A DNA stretch of 64,000 nucleotides from positions 1 through 64,000 of the forward strand of contig NZ_BAFP01000130.1 in assembly GCF_000308455.1 (NCBI RefSeq), read 5' to 3'. A program made the translations under genes and the position numbers. Position 1 is the stretch's first letter. The number at the start of each line of letters is the position of its first letter. Under the pieces are notes generated by a model. It was not told the DNA's origin and ran no database searches. It was given only the letters and a program-made list of their open reading frames with translations. The DNA comes from Nocardia abscessus NBRC 100374. Its GTDB lineage: Bacteria; Actinomycetota; Actinomycetes; Mycobacteriales; Mycobacteriaceae. Below are positions 51,398-60,468 of this stretch, in pieces.

Positions 51398-52165
51398 GTG
51401 GACACGGACTGGTCACAGCTGCGCGCGCGTTCCCTCGTCGACGAGGACGCGGCGATTCTGGCCCTGCACAAACCCGCCGGCATCTCCGTCACCGGCGAGC
51501 GCCACGACACCGACCTCGTCGAGCTGGCGGCCGCGGCAGGCGAAACGCTGTATCCGGTGCACCGGATCGACAAAGTGACCTCCGGCCTGATCCTGTTCGC
51601 CAAGGAACTCCGCGCGCACGGCGAGCTGACCAGGCAGTTCAACAAGCAGACCGCCGACAAGGCGTACCTGGCCGTCGTCGCGGCCACCGATCTGCCCGAT
51701 ACCGGCGTGTTCGATCTGCCGCTCAGCGTGGGACGGAAGAACCGGGTGCGGATCGCGGCGCCGCGCGAAAGCATCCGCCATTCGGCGGGCCGCTGGTTCG
51801 TCGACGACGCCGACCTGCTCCCGGCCAAGAACTACCCCTCGCTCACCCACTTCGTGACGGTGCTGCGCGGCCCGGCGCACACTGTGCTCGCGCTGCGTCC
51901 GGTCACCGGCCGCCGCCACCAGATCCGCGTCCACCTGGCCTGGACCGGGCATCCGATCGTGGGCGACCCGCTGTTCGACCGCTCCGCCGCCCACCAGCGG
52001 ACCTACCTGCACTCCTGGCGCCTGGCCCTGACCGCCTCGTGGCGCACCCCGCCCGAACTGTCGCTAACCGCCGAGCCCGACACCGATTTCTGGCGCCCGC
52101 TCGGCGAATCCACAGCACCGCCCCCGCTGGACCACGCAGCCGACCTCCTGCACGCAATCCGGTAG
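51398..52165 (+). CDS. RNA pseudouridine synthase (RluA family)
   Basis: A 255-residue pseudouridine synthase that isomerises uridine in rRNA or tRNA. The catalytic motif is VHRIDKVTSGLILFAK (Asp in HRIDK), followed by TADKAYLAVV and the family RHQIRVHLAWTGHPIVGDPLF segment. No S4 domain is present, which places it in the shorter group. GTG start at 51398. Its target base is not clear. Confidence 0.9.
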   Translation: MDTDWSQLRARSLVDEDAAILALHKPAGISVTGERHDTDLVELAAAAGETLYPVHRIDKVTSGLILFAKELRAHGELTRQFNKQTADKAYLAVVAATDLPDTGVFDLPLSVGRKNRVRIAAPRESIRHSAGRWFVDDADLLPAKNYPSLTHFVTVLRGPAHTVLALRPVTGRRHQIRVHLAWTGHPIVGDPLFDRSAAHQRTYLHSWRLALTASWRTPPELSLTAEPDTDFWRPLGESTAPPPLDHAADLLHAIR

Positions 52166-52386
52166 CCACACCCGCCGCCCCTTTCGTTCTCCACACCTCC
52201 TGCCGTCGCCCCACCTGGGCATCGCCGGGTGCGAACATCCCAAACGCTGTGCGGCGACACTGGTGAGGCTCAGCGACGGACTCGCCCCTGCGCAAGCCGT
52301 CGACCGCTGCGAGAGCGGGGAACGGTGCGCAAGGAAGTCCAGCGGTGTGACCCGCTTCGTCCCGCTCGAGCCGCAGGCAGCGATGC

Positions 52387-52890
52387 GCGGTTCTTCCACA
52401 GTCATCCCCAGATGGATCACCCGGAGCGCACGCCCGGCAGGTGCAGAAGCGCCGCAAAGGTCCGACGGGCCACCCGCGCGGCTCGGCCTGTTCGAGGAGC
52501 CGCCCCGAACGCAGTTCGTGCACAGTCGTCCCCAGGCGGATTGCCCAGGGCGCACAGTCGGCACAAAGGGCGGAAGCATCCCAGGAGGGGCCGCCGGGCC
52601 ACCCGCGCGGGTCAGCTCGACGAGTTGAAAGGGCGCCGCCGCCGCGCCGTTCTTCTCCAGCCGGATCACCCAGGGCACACAGCCGGTCCGAGGGACCAGG
52701 AGCCTGTCCGAGGGGTGCGCCGGGCCGCGCAAGCGGATCACTCGGCCAGTGAGCGACCACCGGCGTGCGGTTCGCCCACACTCATCCCCAGTGCGAATCG
52801 CCCAGCGGCCCGCCCGAGGGGCAGAAGCCCGGCAGGAGGGGTTTGGCCGACCCGCTCGAGCAGGTCAGTTCGGCCAGTTCGGTGAGCGGC
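52387..52890. repeat. Degenerate tandem repeats of about 125 bp (four copies)
   Basis: Four diverged units start near 52387, 52511, 52641 and 52763. Shared pieces in order are GTTC..CCACAGTCATCCCCAG, then GGATCACCCAGGGC, a GCAGAAG..GGAGGGG stretch and GGCCACCCGCGCGG. Copies 1 and 2 are closest; copy 3 is most changed. The block fills most of 52166-52864, and the last copy runs into the 3' end of the following minus-strand gene. Frames across it translate to repetitive, arginine- and proline-rich sequence with no motif and are not called. It may be an intergenic repeat family or a structured RNA region. Confidence 0.6.
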
Positions 52891-53467
52891 CGAGGGCCAG
52901 CAGGATTCGGTCGAGGGTCGATGTCTGTCCCGGCACGGTCAGCGCTGGGGCGAAGACCGCGCCGGGGGCGGAGCGTTCGGGGCCGTCGGGGACGGTGAGT
53001 GCGATGTTCAGCGCTTCATCCGCCAGGGCGGCATCGAGCGTGACGGTCGCACCGATCGATCGCGCGACGTCCCAGGCGTGGACGACGCTGTCCACCAGAT
53101 GGAAGCCGATCACACGGTCGGCGGGGATGCCCTGGTCCGGCAGGATTTCCGCGAGCACGAGCGCGCGCTCGAAGACGTCCTCGGCGGCGAACGCGGCCAG
53201 GACGTCGTCGGCGGAGACGCGGTAATCCGCCACCGGATCGGCGGACGGGCGCACGGCCCAGACGCCGAGATCGTCGCCGCCCCGCGCGGCGTCGGCGAAG
53301 CCGTGGTTCTGCGCGATCATGTGTTCCAGCAGGTCACGAAGACGCCAACCCGCACAGGGAGTTTCGGCATCCAGCTGGTCGGGGCGCACACGGGCGACGA
53401 CGTCCACGCTCAAACGAACGGACCGAGCGTGCCTGGCCCGCAAATCTTCTACCGAGTTAGTAAGCAT
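52865..53467 (-). CDS. TIGR03086-family metal-binding protein
   Basis: A 200-residue protein of the DinB-like/mycothiol-dependent maleylpyruvate isomerase N-terminal type. The segment DQLDAETPCAGWRLRDLLEHMIAQNHGFA is diagnostic, with H in EHMIAQNHG and later HLVDSVVHAWDVARSIG as likely metal ligands. Family function is unclear. The ATG at 53467 lies inside a TAAGCA dyad, so its start is tightly linked to a probable operator; there is no obvious ribosome site and the transcript may be leaderless. Divergent from a MarR regulator. Confidence 0.85.
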   Translation of the reverse strand: MLTNSVEDLRARHARSVRLSVDVVARVRPDQLDAETPCAGWRLRDLLEHMIAQNHGFADAARGGDDLGVWAVRPSADPVADYRVSADDVLAAFAAEDVFERALVLAEILPDQGIPADRVIGFHLVDSVVHAWDVARSIGATVTLDAALADEALNIALTVPDGPERSAPGAVFAPALTVPGQTSTLDRILLALGRSPNWPN

Positions 53468-53474
53468 TTGCTTA
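53461..53474. promoter_or_regulatory. MarR-type operator dyad overlapping a start codon
   Basis: TAAGCATTTGCTTA has perfect TAAGCA/TGCTTA arms separated by TT. It contains the start codon of the TIGR03086 gene and lies 45 bases before the MarR ATG. A second, weaker dyad (GCAA/TTGC arms, in GCAAGCTTACAATTTGC) lies at 53483-53499. MarR proteins usually bind such 14-20-bp dyads in the divergent gap. Confidence 0.6.
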
Positions 53475-53518
53475 TCGTATGTGCAAGCTTACAATTTGCC
53501 AAGCAGTATCGTCGGTCC

Positions 53519-53956
53519 ATGCCGAACGCCCGTCCCGATCTCGCCGCGATGATCGCGCCGCTCATCCGGACGCTCATGGCCGCCGAACTGCCCATCCTGG
53601 AGCGCCACGAGCTGTCGATGTGGGGCTACTCCGTCCTCCTCGGACTGGGCGCCGAACCCGTCTACACCCAGGCGGCGCTGGCCAAGGCGATCGGCGCGGA
53701 CAAGACCCGCATCATCGGCGTGCTCGACGAGCTACAGCGCCGCGGCCTGATCACGCGCGAACCGGACCCGACGGACCGGCGCGTCAACCTGGTGTCGATC
53801 ACCGACGTGGGCCGTGCCCTGCGCGACCGCGCCCAGCGCGACATCCAGGCGGGTGAGGACCGACTACTCGAGCAGCTTCCCGAACCGGACCGCCGCACCT
53901 TCCTGCGCGCCCTGCGCACACTCTCCGACGCGGTGTCCGAACGCTCCACGTCCTGA
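53519..53956 (+). CDS. MarR-family transcriptional regulator
   Basis: A 145-residue winged-helix MarR protein. The recognition part is QAALAKAIGADKTRIIGVLDELQRRGLITREPDPTDRR, with the family DPTDRRVNLVSITDVG wing. Divergent from the TIGR03086 gene, with an operator-like dyad between them, which suggests control of that gene and of itself by a small-molecule ligand. Confidence 0.9.
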   Translation: MPNARPDLAAMIAPLIRTLMAAELPILERHELSMWGYSVLLGLGAEPVYTQAALAKAIGADKTRIIGVLDELQRRGLITREPDPTDRRVNLVSITDVGRALRDRAQRDIQAGEDRLLEQLPEPDRRTFLRALRTLSDAVSERSTS

Positions 53957-54137
53957 TCCGCGAGACGGCACCCGCGCATTTCACAATGTGATCTCGAGCA
54001 TAGTTCGACGGGGACCTTTCGCACGGTGGCGAGCGTCATGACGACGCGTAATACGCAGGTCAATTAGCCTGATGACGTGCGGCGGCCGCGGCGCGCGCAC
54101 ACTCTGACGCAGTGCAGCGAACCCCTAGCGAAAGCGA

Positions 54138-54923
54138 ATGCCGATGATCCTGGTGGCTCAGGTCAGCGACACACATTTCGATCTCGGCACCCGCAATGCC
54201 GAGCGTGTGCAGCGGGTGATGGCGTTCATCGCCGGCCTGCGCCGCAGACCGGACGCCATCCTGGTGACCGGCGACGTCACCGAATCCGGCAAACCCGAGC
54301 AGTACGCGGAGGCCAGGCTCGCGTTCGACGCCGAGATCCCGCTGTACGCCATCCCCGGCAATCACGACGACCGCGCGGGCTTCCGCACGCGCCTGCTCGG
54401 TGAGCCCGCGTCGGACACCCCGATCAACCGCACGCATCGCATCGGCGACCTCACCATCGCGCTGCTGGATTCCAGCGTTCCCGGGGAGGCGGGTGGACGG
54501 CTCGCCGACGAGACCTACCAATGGCTGGACGAGGTGCTCGGCGCGGCCCCTGCGGGCAAGCCGATCCTGCTCGCGCTGCACCACCCGCCTGCGCACCTGT
54601 TCAGCCCGATCGTGGACGGGATCTCCCTCGCCGAGCCGCAGCGGCTGGCAGAGCTGGTAGCCGGTGACGACCGGATCGTCGCGGTACTGACCGGGCACGC
54701 GCATTCCGCCGCGACCACCACGTTCGGGGGCCGCCCGCTGCTGGTGGCCCCCAGCACCGCGTCGGTGCTGAGCGGCGAGTGGGAACTGGACATGCCCGAC
54801 CACGTCATGGACTACGCGCCGGACCCGGCGGTCGCGCTGCACGTCATCGGCGACGACCAGCGGATCACCACCCACTTCCGGACCGTTCCGCTGGGCGGCC
54901 GGATCGGCGTGCAACCGGCCTGA
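54138..54923 (+). CDS. Metallophosphoesterase (CpdA/GpdQ-like phosphodiesterase)
   Basis: A 261-residue calcineurin-like phosphoesterase. Metal-binding motifs are complete: QVSDTHF, VTGDVTESG, IPGNHDDR, ALHHPPA and LTGHAHSA. The set matches the cAMP and glycerophosphodiester phosphodiesterases of the CpdA/GpdQ class, so cyclic nucleotide breakdown is plausible. Start at ATG 54138; an ATG two codons later is also possible. The cyclase at 50342 lies nearby but not in the same operon. Confidence 0.9.
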   Translation: MPMILVAQVSDTHFDLGTRNAERVQRVMAFIAGLRRRPDAILVTGDVTESGKPEQYAEARLAFDAEIPLYAIPGNHDDRAGFRTRLLGEPASDTPINRTHRIGDLTIALLDSSVPGEAGGRLADETYQWLDEVLGAAPAGKPILLALHHPPAHLFSPIVDGISLAEPQRLAELVAGDDRIVAVLTGHAHSAATTTFGGRPLLVAPSTASVLSGEWELDMPDHVMDYAPDPAVALHVIGDDQRITTHFRTVPLGGRIGVQPA

Positions 54924-54990
54924 GGGCGGTTTACCCGGCACGAGCCGGGGCAATCGGGAGGCACACGACGCCTACCCGGGAGGATTCGCC

Positions 54991-55668
54991 ATGGTCGATC
55001 TACCAGCCGCAGTGGTGAAGAACGCGTTCGCGGCCGGAGCACGGATCCGGCATGCGCGAGTGTTCCACCCGACGGGTTTGCACCTGGCCGGTCGCCTGCA
55101 CGCGGAACCCGAGTTCGAGCCGCTCTTCGGCAGTGGCGAGCGAGCGGTCATCGCACGGTTGTCCAAGGGCGTCGGGCTCCCGGACGGGCTGCCGGATGTG
55201 CTCGGCTTGGCGTTCCGAGTGCTCGTCCATGACGACCAGCCTTGGGATTTCGCGCTGGCCACCACCGGCCGCGGACCGCTGGGCAGGCTGGTGATCACCC
55301 CCGCCCGCGGCTGGGCCAGCGCACGCTACGGCTGCCTGATGCCCTACCGGATCGACAACTCCGCGCCCACCTGGTTCTTCGCCGAGCCGGACAGCGTGCA
55401 GCCAGGGTCGGCGTCGCTCGAGTCGATGCAAGCCCACCTGCAAGAGGACCTGGTGAGCTTCACCCTCACCGCCAGCCGCCTCGGCGGACCCGCCTGGCGG
55501 GTCGCCGAACTCACGCTGCGTCCGGCCGAATCCGCCGAGCACCGGACGGACTACTTCGATCCGATGCTCAACCACCCGCCCGAGGTGGAGCTGTTCCCCA
55601 AAGCCATCGGCAAGATCCGCGAGCTGGCCTACACCGGCAGCCGCAGCGGCCGCGGCGAAGGGGCTTAA
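54991..55668 (+). CDS. Catalase-fold-like protein
   Basis: A 225-residue protein with a heme-catalase-like core. The segment ARIRHARVFHPTGLHLAGRL and VIARLSKGVGLPDGLPDVLGLAFR, then QPWDFAL, follow the catalase pattern of VVHAKG, VRFSTVAG, ARDPRGFAVKF and NWDLV. The distal His is kept (IRHA), but the protein is less than half the length of a normal catalase and the heme-binding Tyr region is not clear. It may be a small peroxidase or have lost activity. GGAGG lies upstream of the ATG. The stop overlaps the convergent AraC gene. Confidence 0.6.
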   Translation: MVDLPAAVVKNAFAAGARIRHARVFHPTGLHLAGRLHAEPEFEPLFGSGERAVIARLSKGVGLPDGLPDVLGLAFRVLVHDDQPWDFALATTGRGPLGRLVITPARGWASARYGCLMPYRIDNSAPTWFFAEPDSVQPGSASLESMQAHLQEDLVSFTLTASRLGGPAWRVAELTLRPAESAEHRTDYFDPMLNHPPEVELFPKAIGKIRELAYTGSRSGRGEGA

Positions 55669-56726
55669 CGCCGGACGACGCGTTCGCGGCGATAGGCCGC
55701 CGGGGTGTTACCGGTCCACCGCTTGAAGGCGAAGATGAACGTCGAGGCTTCGGCGTAGCCGAGCCGGATCGCTACGTCGCTCACCGATAGCGGTGTGGCG
55801 GTGAGCATTTCCTCCGCCAATGCCCGTCGCACTTCGTCCAGCAACGCGCGATAACTGGTTCCGGCCGCGTCGAGGTGGCGCCGCAGCGTGCGGGTGCTCA
55901 TATTGAGATCGTTCGCCACGGCGTCGATGCCGGGTGGTGCGGCGAACCCGTCCGCGCCGCCGCGCGGCACCAGGCGCTCGCGCACCTCGGCCGCGATGCC
56001 GGTGCGGGCCCTGCGGCGGTGGACCAAGTCCCGGCACTGCGCCAGGCACATCGCCCAGGTGTGCTCGTTGGCCTGCGGCAGTGGTTGTTCCAGCAGCATC
56101 GGTTCGATCGCGAACAGGTTGCGCGACATGCCGAAGCGCGGCGGCACCACCGTCACCTCCGTGATCCGCTCCGCGTAGGCGGGTGCGGGGAAACGGAATT
56201 CGGCCCGCGTCAGCGGCAAGCACGTGCCGAGCAGGTCGCTCATCACCTGATGCATGGCGGTGACGTCGCGTTCGACGAGGAATTGGCGCACGTCCGCGGG
56301 CACCGATTCGTCGTGCACCACCGCGACGAACTCGCCCTCGCCCCACTCGGCGACCGGCAGGCAGAACGTGAAGCTGAGATCCAGGTAGCGCAGCGCGAAG
56401 CTGATCGCCTCGCCGAGCGTCGGGCTGCTGACGCAGGCGAAGCCGAAGATGCCGAAGGTGGTGATCCGGTAGCGGCGGCCGATCTCGACGCCGAGCGCGG
56501 GCCGGTCGGCGAGTTCGCGAACGAGATTTCGGATGACCGCCAGTTCGGTGTGTGCGTCGATCTGCGCGTCCGGATCCCGCAACTGCTGCTCGGTGAGGCC
56601 GGTGCCCCGCAGCATGCGCGCGACGGGCACGTCGTGTTCGGCCGCGTAGCCGACCATCAGCGCCACGCTGGCCACCCCGCGCGGAAAGTTCCAATCGCGG
56701 ATTTCCGGATCCTGCACCCGCTCCAC
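55665..56726 (-). CDS. AraC-family transcriptional regulator
   Basis: A 353-residue regulator with an N-terminal ligand-binding domain of the Arabinose_bd type (VASVALMVGYAAEHDVP, RRYRITTFGIFGFACVSSPTLGEAI) and a C-terminal AraC double helix-turn-helix (VANDLNMSTRTLRRHLDAAGTSYRALLDEVR ... VAIRLGYAEASTFIFAFKRWTGNTPAAYRR). Divergent from a flavin monooxygenase 85 bp away, a common arrangement, which suggests that it activates that gene in response to its substrate. GTG start at 56726. Confidence 0.9.
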   Translation of the reverse strand: MERVQDPEIRDWNFPRGVASVALMVGYAAEHDVPVARMLRGTGLTEQQLRDPDAQIDAHTELAVIRNLVRELADRPALGVEIGRRYRITTFGIFGFACVSSPTLGEAISFALRYLDLSFTFCLPVAEWGEGEFVAVVHDESVPADVRQFLVERDVTAMHQVMSDLLGTCLPLTRAEFRFPAPAYAERITEVTVVPPRFGMSRNLFAIEPMLLEQPLPQANEHTWAMCLAQCRDLVHRRRARTGIAAEVRERLVPRGGADGFAAPPGIDAVANDLNMSTRTLRRHLDAAGTSYRALLDEVRRALAEEMLTATPLSVSDVAIRLGYAEASTFIFAFKRWTGNTPAAYRRERVVRR

Positions 56727-56811
56727 GCGGACATTATGGCCGAATTTCTCGATACCACGGCACAGCGGCTCCTACAGTGGAGACAGTTACGGTCGCAGTG
56801 AGGAGTGTCAC

Positions 56812-58278
56812 ATGACAGCGCGCAGCAGGCCATCGATCCTCATCATCGGCGCGGGCTTCGGCGGCATCGGCATGGCGATCGAGCTGCGCCGCAACGGCTT
56901 CGACGACATCACCATCCTGGAGCGCGCCGCCGACATCGGCGGGGTGTGGCGGGAGAACACCTACCCCGGCGCCGCCTGCGACGTGCCGTCCCCGCTGTAC
57001 TCGTACTCGTTCGAACCCAAGCCGGACTGGCCGCAGCGGTACTCGGGGCGTGCCGCCATTCACCGATACCTGCGCGGCGTCGCCGAGCGGCACGGCGTGC
57101 TGGCGGCGATCCGTTTCGGCACCGGCGTCACCGACGCGGAATTCGACGACGCCACCGGCCGGTGGACCGTCCGCACCGCCGACGGGGGCAGCTGGATCGC
57201 AGACGTACTGATCTCGGCGGTGGGTCAACTGTCGCGGCCGTCTCTGCCCGCCATTCCCGGCGTCGAGACGTTCGCGGGCCCGTCGTTCCATTCGGCCGAG
57301 TGGGACCATGAGGTCGACCTCGACGGCAAACGCGTAGCCTGCATCGGCACCGGGGCCAGCGCCATTCAGTTCATCCCGGAGATCCAGCCACGGGTCGCCC
57401 AGCTCACGCTGTTCCAGCGCACGCCCGCCTGGGTGATCCCCAAATTCGACACCGATTACTCGCCGATCCAGCACAAACTGTTCGCGCGGGTGCCGGGCGC
57501 GTTGCTGGCCGAACGGTTCGGGTGGTGGTCGATCGCCGAGTTCGTCTCGCTCGGGCTGGTCGAGGTGCCCGCGATCGCGCGGTGGGTGGCCCGCATCGCC
57601 TCCCGGCACCTGGCCGAACAGGTCGAGGACCCGCAGCTGCGAGCCAAGCTCACCCCCGACTACCCGATCGGGTGCAAGCGCGCGCTGTTCTCCAACGACT
57701 ACTACCCCGCGCTCACCCAGCCGAACGTGCGCGTGGAGACCACCGCCATCAGCGAGATCACCCCGCAGGGCGTACGCACCGCCGACGGAGCGCTGCACGA
57801 GGTGGACGTGGTCATCTACGGCACCGGCTTCAAAGGCACGGAGTTCCTCTGGCCGATGGACATCTACGGCCGCGGAGGCCGCAAGCTGGCCGACGCCTGG
57901 GCCGACGGCGCGCACGCGTACTACGGCATCACGGTGCCGGACTTCCCGAACCTTTTCCTCGTCTACGGGCCCAACACCAATCTCGGCGTCGGCTCGATCA
58001 TCTACATGATCGAGTCGCAGGCTCGCTATATCCGCCAGGCGGTGCAGTTGCTGGCCGACCATCCCGGCCACTGTGTCGACGTCCGCGCGGACCTGGAGGA
58101 GGACTACAACACCGCGCTCCAGCAACGCTTGGCCCGCACCCCGTGGAACTTCTGCTCGAGCTGGTACCGCAACGCCGCGGGCCGCATCACCAACAACTGG
58201 CCCGGCTCGCAGACCAGCTACCGCCGCCGCACCCGTCGCCTCGACCCTCGGCACTACACGCTCACTCCGGTCTCGTGA
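56812..58278 (+). CDS. Flavin-containing Baeyer-Villiger-type monooxygenase
   Basis: A 488-residue FAD/NADPH enzyme that inserts oxygen next to ketones or oxidises related substrates. Two Rossmann motifs are present: ILIIGAGFGGIGMAIEL and VACIGTGASAIQFI. The Baeyer-Villiger fingerprint FAGPSFHSAEWD lies between them, with D at the position of the usual W-P/D end. GAGGAG precedes the ATG. Regulated by the divergent AraC protein by position. An N-hydroxylating or other flavin monooxygenase cannot be fully excluded. Confidence 0.9.
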   Translation: MTARSRPSILIIGAGFGGIGMAIELRRNGFDDITILERAADIGGVWRENTYPGAACDVPSPLYSYSFEPKPDWPQRYSGRAAIHRYLRGVAERHGVLAAIRFGTGVTDAEFDDATGRWTVRTADGGSWIADVLISAVGQLSRPSLPAIPGVETFAGPSFHSAEWDHEVDLDGKRVACIGTGASAIQFIPEIQPRVAQLTLFQRTPAWVIPKFDTDYSPIQHKLFARVPGALLAERFGWWSIAEFVSLGLVEVPAIARWVARIASRHLAEQVEDPQLRAKLTPDYPIGCKRALFSNDYYPALTQPNVRVETTAISEITPQGVRTADGALHEVDVVIYGTGFKGTEFLWPMDIYGRGGRKLADAWADGAHAYYGITVPDFPNLFLVYGPNTNLGVGSIIYMIESQARYIRQAVQLLADHPGHCVDVRADLEEDYNTALQQRLARTPWNFCSSWYRNAAGRITNNWPGSQTSYRRRTRRLDPRHYTLTPVS

Positions 58279-58344
58279 CCGACGAAGGCCCCGCTCGATT
58301 TCGCCGTCACCCGGCACCGCCCGCCGGGCTGGCAGACTTGTGCT

Positions 58345-60468
58345 GTGAATGAACTGGACCGTCCGCGCGAATCGGATCAGCGGGGGCCGCTGCGTCCGAT
58401 CGAGCTGGCCACCGGCGCCGTGCTGGGCGGAGCCACCGTCGGGCTGGTGACCATCGGATCGGTGGTCCCGTTCGCCGCCGCGCTGAATCTGGTCGCCGCG
58501 GTCCCGATCGGGCTGATCGCGCACCGCTTCCGGCCGCGCGCCGTGGTGACCGCGACCATCGCGGCCACGCTGGTCACCTTCGTGGCAGGCGGTATGGCGG
58601 CGGCGACGGGATTGCTCGCCGCGGCCACCATGGGCGGAATCATCGGGAGCGTGAAGCGCCGCCGCGGCGGTGTCGTGGCGGTATTCGGCCTTTCCGTGCT
58701 GGCCGGGTTGGTGTGGGCCGCGCTTGCCGTCGGGTCGCTGTTGGCGCTGTCGAGCGCGCGCAACCTGTTCTTCGACAACATCCGCAATCTCGCGCGCGGA
58801 CTGCAGGATCTCGCCGCCCAGGTGCAACTGGCTGCTCTCGGGCAGCTCGCGGCGGAACTGGCCGACTCGGTGCTGCGCTGGTGGTGGGTGTGGATCGGCG
58901 GCGGCGTCGCGCTCGGCATGGTGGCCACCGGGGTGTTCTCCTGGTATGTCCTCGGATCGGTACTGGACCGGCTGGACTGGCTGCCCGGCTCGGACCGGCT
59001 CGACGCCCCGGTCGACGACCGGCCCATCGCCCCGCTGCCTGTGACGCTGCGCGACGCCGGATTCCGCTACCCCGGCGGGGCGCGCGAGGCGCTCAGCGGC
59101 GTCGACCTGACCGTGGAGGTCGGCGAATTCGTGGCCGTGGTGGGACACAACGGTTCGGGCAAGTCGACGCTGACCCGGCTGCTGGCAGGGCTGCCGCCCA
59201 CCTCGGGATCGGTGCAGCGGCCCGGGTCGGCCGGGCTCGGGCGGCTCGGCGGGACGGCTCTGGTACTGCAGCGACCGGAGAGCCAGACCCTCGGTGTGCT
59301 CGTCGCCGACGACGTCGTGTGGGGCTTGTCCGCGCAGCTGGCCGCCGAGGTGGACGTCGAGGGACTGCTCGGCGAAGTCGGTCTCGCCGGGATGGGCGGC
59401 AAGGAGACCGCCGCGCTCTCCGGCGGGCAGCAGCAGCGGCTCGCGGTCGCGGCGGCGCTGGCCCGGCGGCCCGCGCTGCTGATCGCCGACGAGGCGACCT
59501 CGATGATCGATCCGGACGGACGCCGCGAACTGGTGGAACTGCTGGCCGCACTGCCGAGACGGCACCCGATGGCCGTGGTGCTGGTCACCCACCACGAAGC
59601 CGATGCCGCGGCCGCGGACCGGGTGGTGCACTTGGCCGCAGGCCGTTCGGTCGCACACCTGCCCGCGTGGCCACGACCGGCGCGCGACGAGCGCCGCAGG
59701 CCGATGGGCGAGCCGATTCTGGAACTGCGCGACGTCCGGCACGTCTACAACCGCGCGACGCCGTGGGAAGCGCCCGCCCTGCACGGCGTCGACCTGTCCG
59801 TCCGGCAGGGCGAGGCGCTGCTCATCGTGGGCGGGAACGGCTCGGGCAAATCCACCCTGGCCTGGATCATGGCGGGTCTGATCGAACCGAGTTCCGGTCG
59901 CTGCGACCTGCGCGGGAAGCCGATCAGCAAGCAGATCGGGCGGGTCGAGCTGGCGTTCCAGCATTCCCGCCTGCAATTGCAGAAGCAGACCGTCGGCGCG
60001 GAGATCGCGGACTGGGGTGGGCGGGCCACGGGCTCCGGTGCGGTCGGGCGCGCGCTGGACGCGGTCGGGCTGGACCGGTCGCTGGCCGCACGCTCGATCG
60101 AGGAACTCAGCGGCGGCCAGGCCAAACGGGTGGTGCTCGCCGCCATCGTGGCCAGCCATCCCCAAGTGGTCGTGCTCGACGAACCGCTGGCCGGTCTCGA
60201 CCCGGAGGGCCGGGCCGACGTGGTGGAGCTGCTCGCGCGGCTACGGGATTCCGGATTGACGCTGATCGTCATCTCGCACGACGTGGCCGACATGGCGGCG
60301 GTGTGTGATCGGACGGTACATCTGCGGTCGGGACGAATCCTGGGCGCGGAATCCGCATGGGAGGCCGCGCCGGTGCCCAGCAAAGCCGCCGCGCAGGCCG
60401 ATTCCGGTCCGGGGGCGCTGCGTACGCCGGGTGAAACCGCCTGGCGATTCGAGCACGGAGGTCGATGA
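58345..60468 (+). CDS. ECF transporter: fused S component and two ATPase domains
   Basis: A 707-residue protein that joins three transporter parts, like Rv2326c. Residues 15-210 are a membrane S component with about five to six helices. Residues 230-440 are the first ABC domain (VGHNGSGKST Walker A; LSGGQQQRLAVAAAL signature; LLIADEATSMIDP Walker B). Residues 455-680 are the second (VGGNGSGKST; LSGGQAKRVVLAA; VVLDEPLAGLDPEG). The S part binds the substrate (a vitamin, cofactor or metal, unknown here) and the ATPases power uptake. The stop overlaps the start of the T component gene (ATGATG). GTG start with no good ribosome site. No riboswitch was recognised upstream. Confidence 0.9.
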   Translation: MNELDRPRESDQRGPLRPIELATGAVLGGATVGLVTIGSVVPFAAALNLVAAVPIGLIAHRFRPRAVVTATIAATLVTFVAGGMAAATGLLAAATMGGIIGSVKRRRGGVVAVFGLSVLAGLVWAALAVGSLLALSSARNLFFDNIRNLARGLQDLAAQVQLAALGQLAAELADSVLRWWWVWIGGGVALGMVATGVFSWYVLGSVLDRLDWLPGSDRLDAPVDDRPIAPLPVTLRDAGFRYPGGAREALSGVDLTVEVGEFVAVVGHNGSGKSTLTRLLAGLPPTSGSVQRPGSAGLGRLGGTALVLQRPESQTLGVLVADDVVWGLSAQLAAEVDVEGLLGEVGLAGMGGKETAALSGGQQQRLAVAAALARRPALLIADEATSMIDPDGRRELVELLAALPRRHPMAVVLVTHHEADAAAADRVVHLAAGRSVAHLPAWPRPARDERRRPMGEPILELRDVRHVYNRATPWEAPALHGVDLSVRQGEALLIVGGNGSGKSTLAWIMAGLIEPSSGRCDLRGKPISKQIGRVELAFQHSRLQLQKQTVGAEIADWGGRATGSGAVGRALDAVGLDRSLAARSIEELSGGQAKRVVLAAIVASHPQVVVLDEPLAGLDPEGRADVVELLARLRDSGLTLIVISHDVADMAAVCDRTVHLRSGRILGAESAWEAAPVPSKAAAQADSGPGALRTPGETAWRFEHGGR

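Noticed and set aside
52003..52781. Several overlapping frames across 52.0-52.9 kb
   Set aside because: Their translations are repetitive because the DNA is a tandem repeat; they lack motifs, ribosome sites and family likeness.
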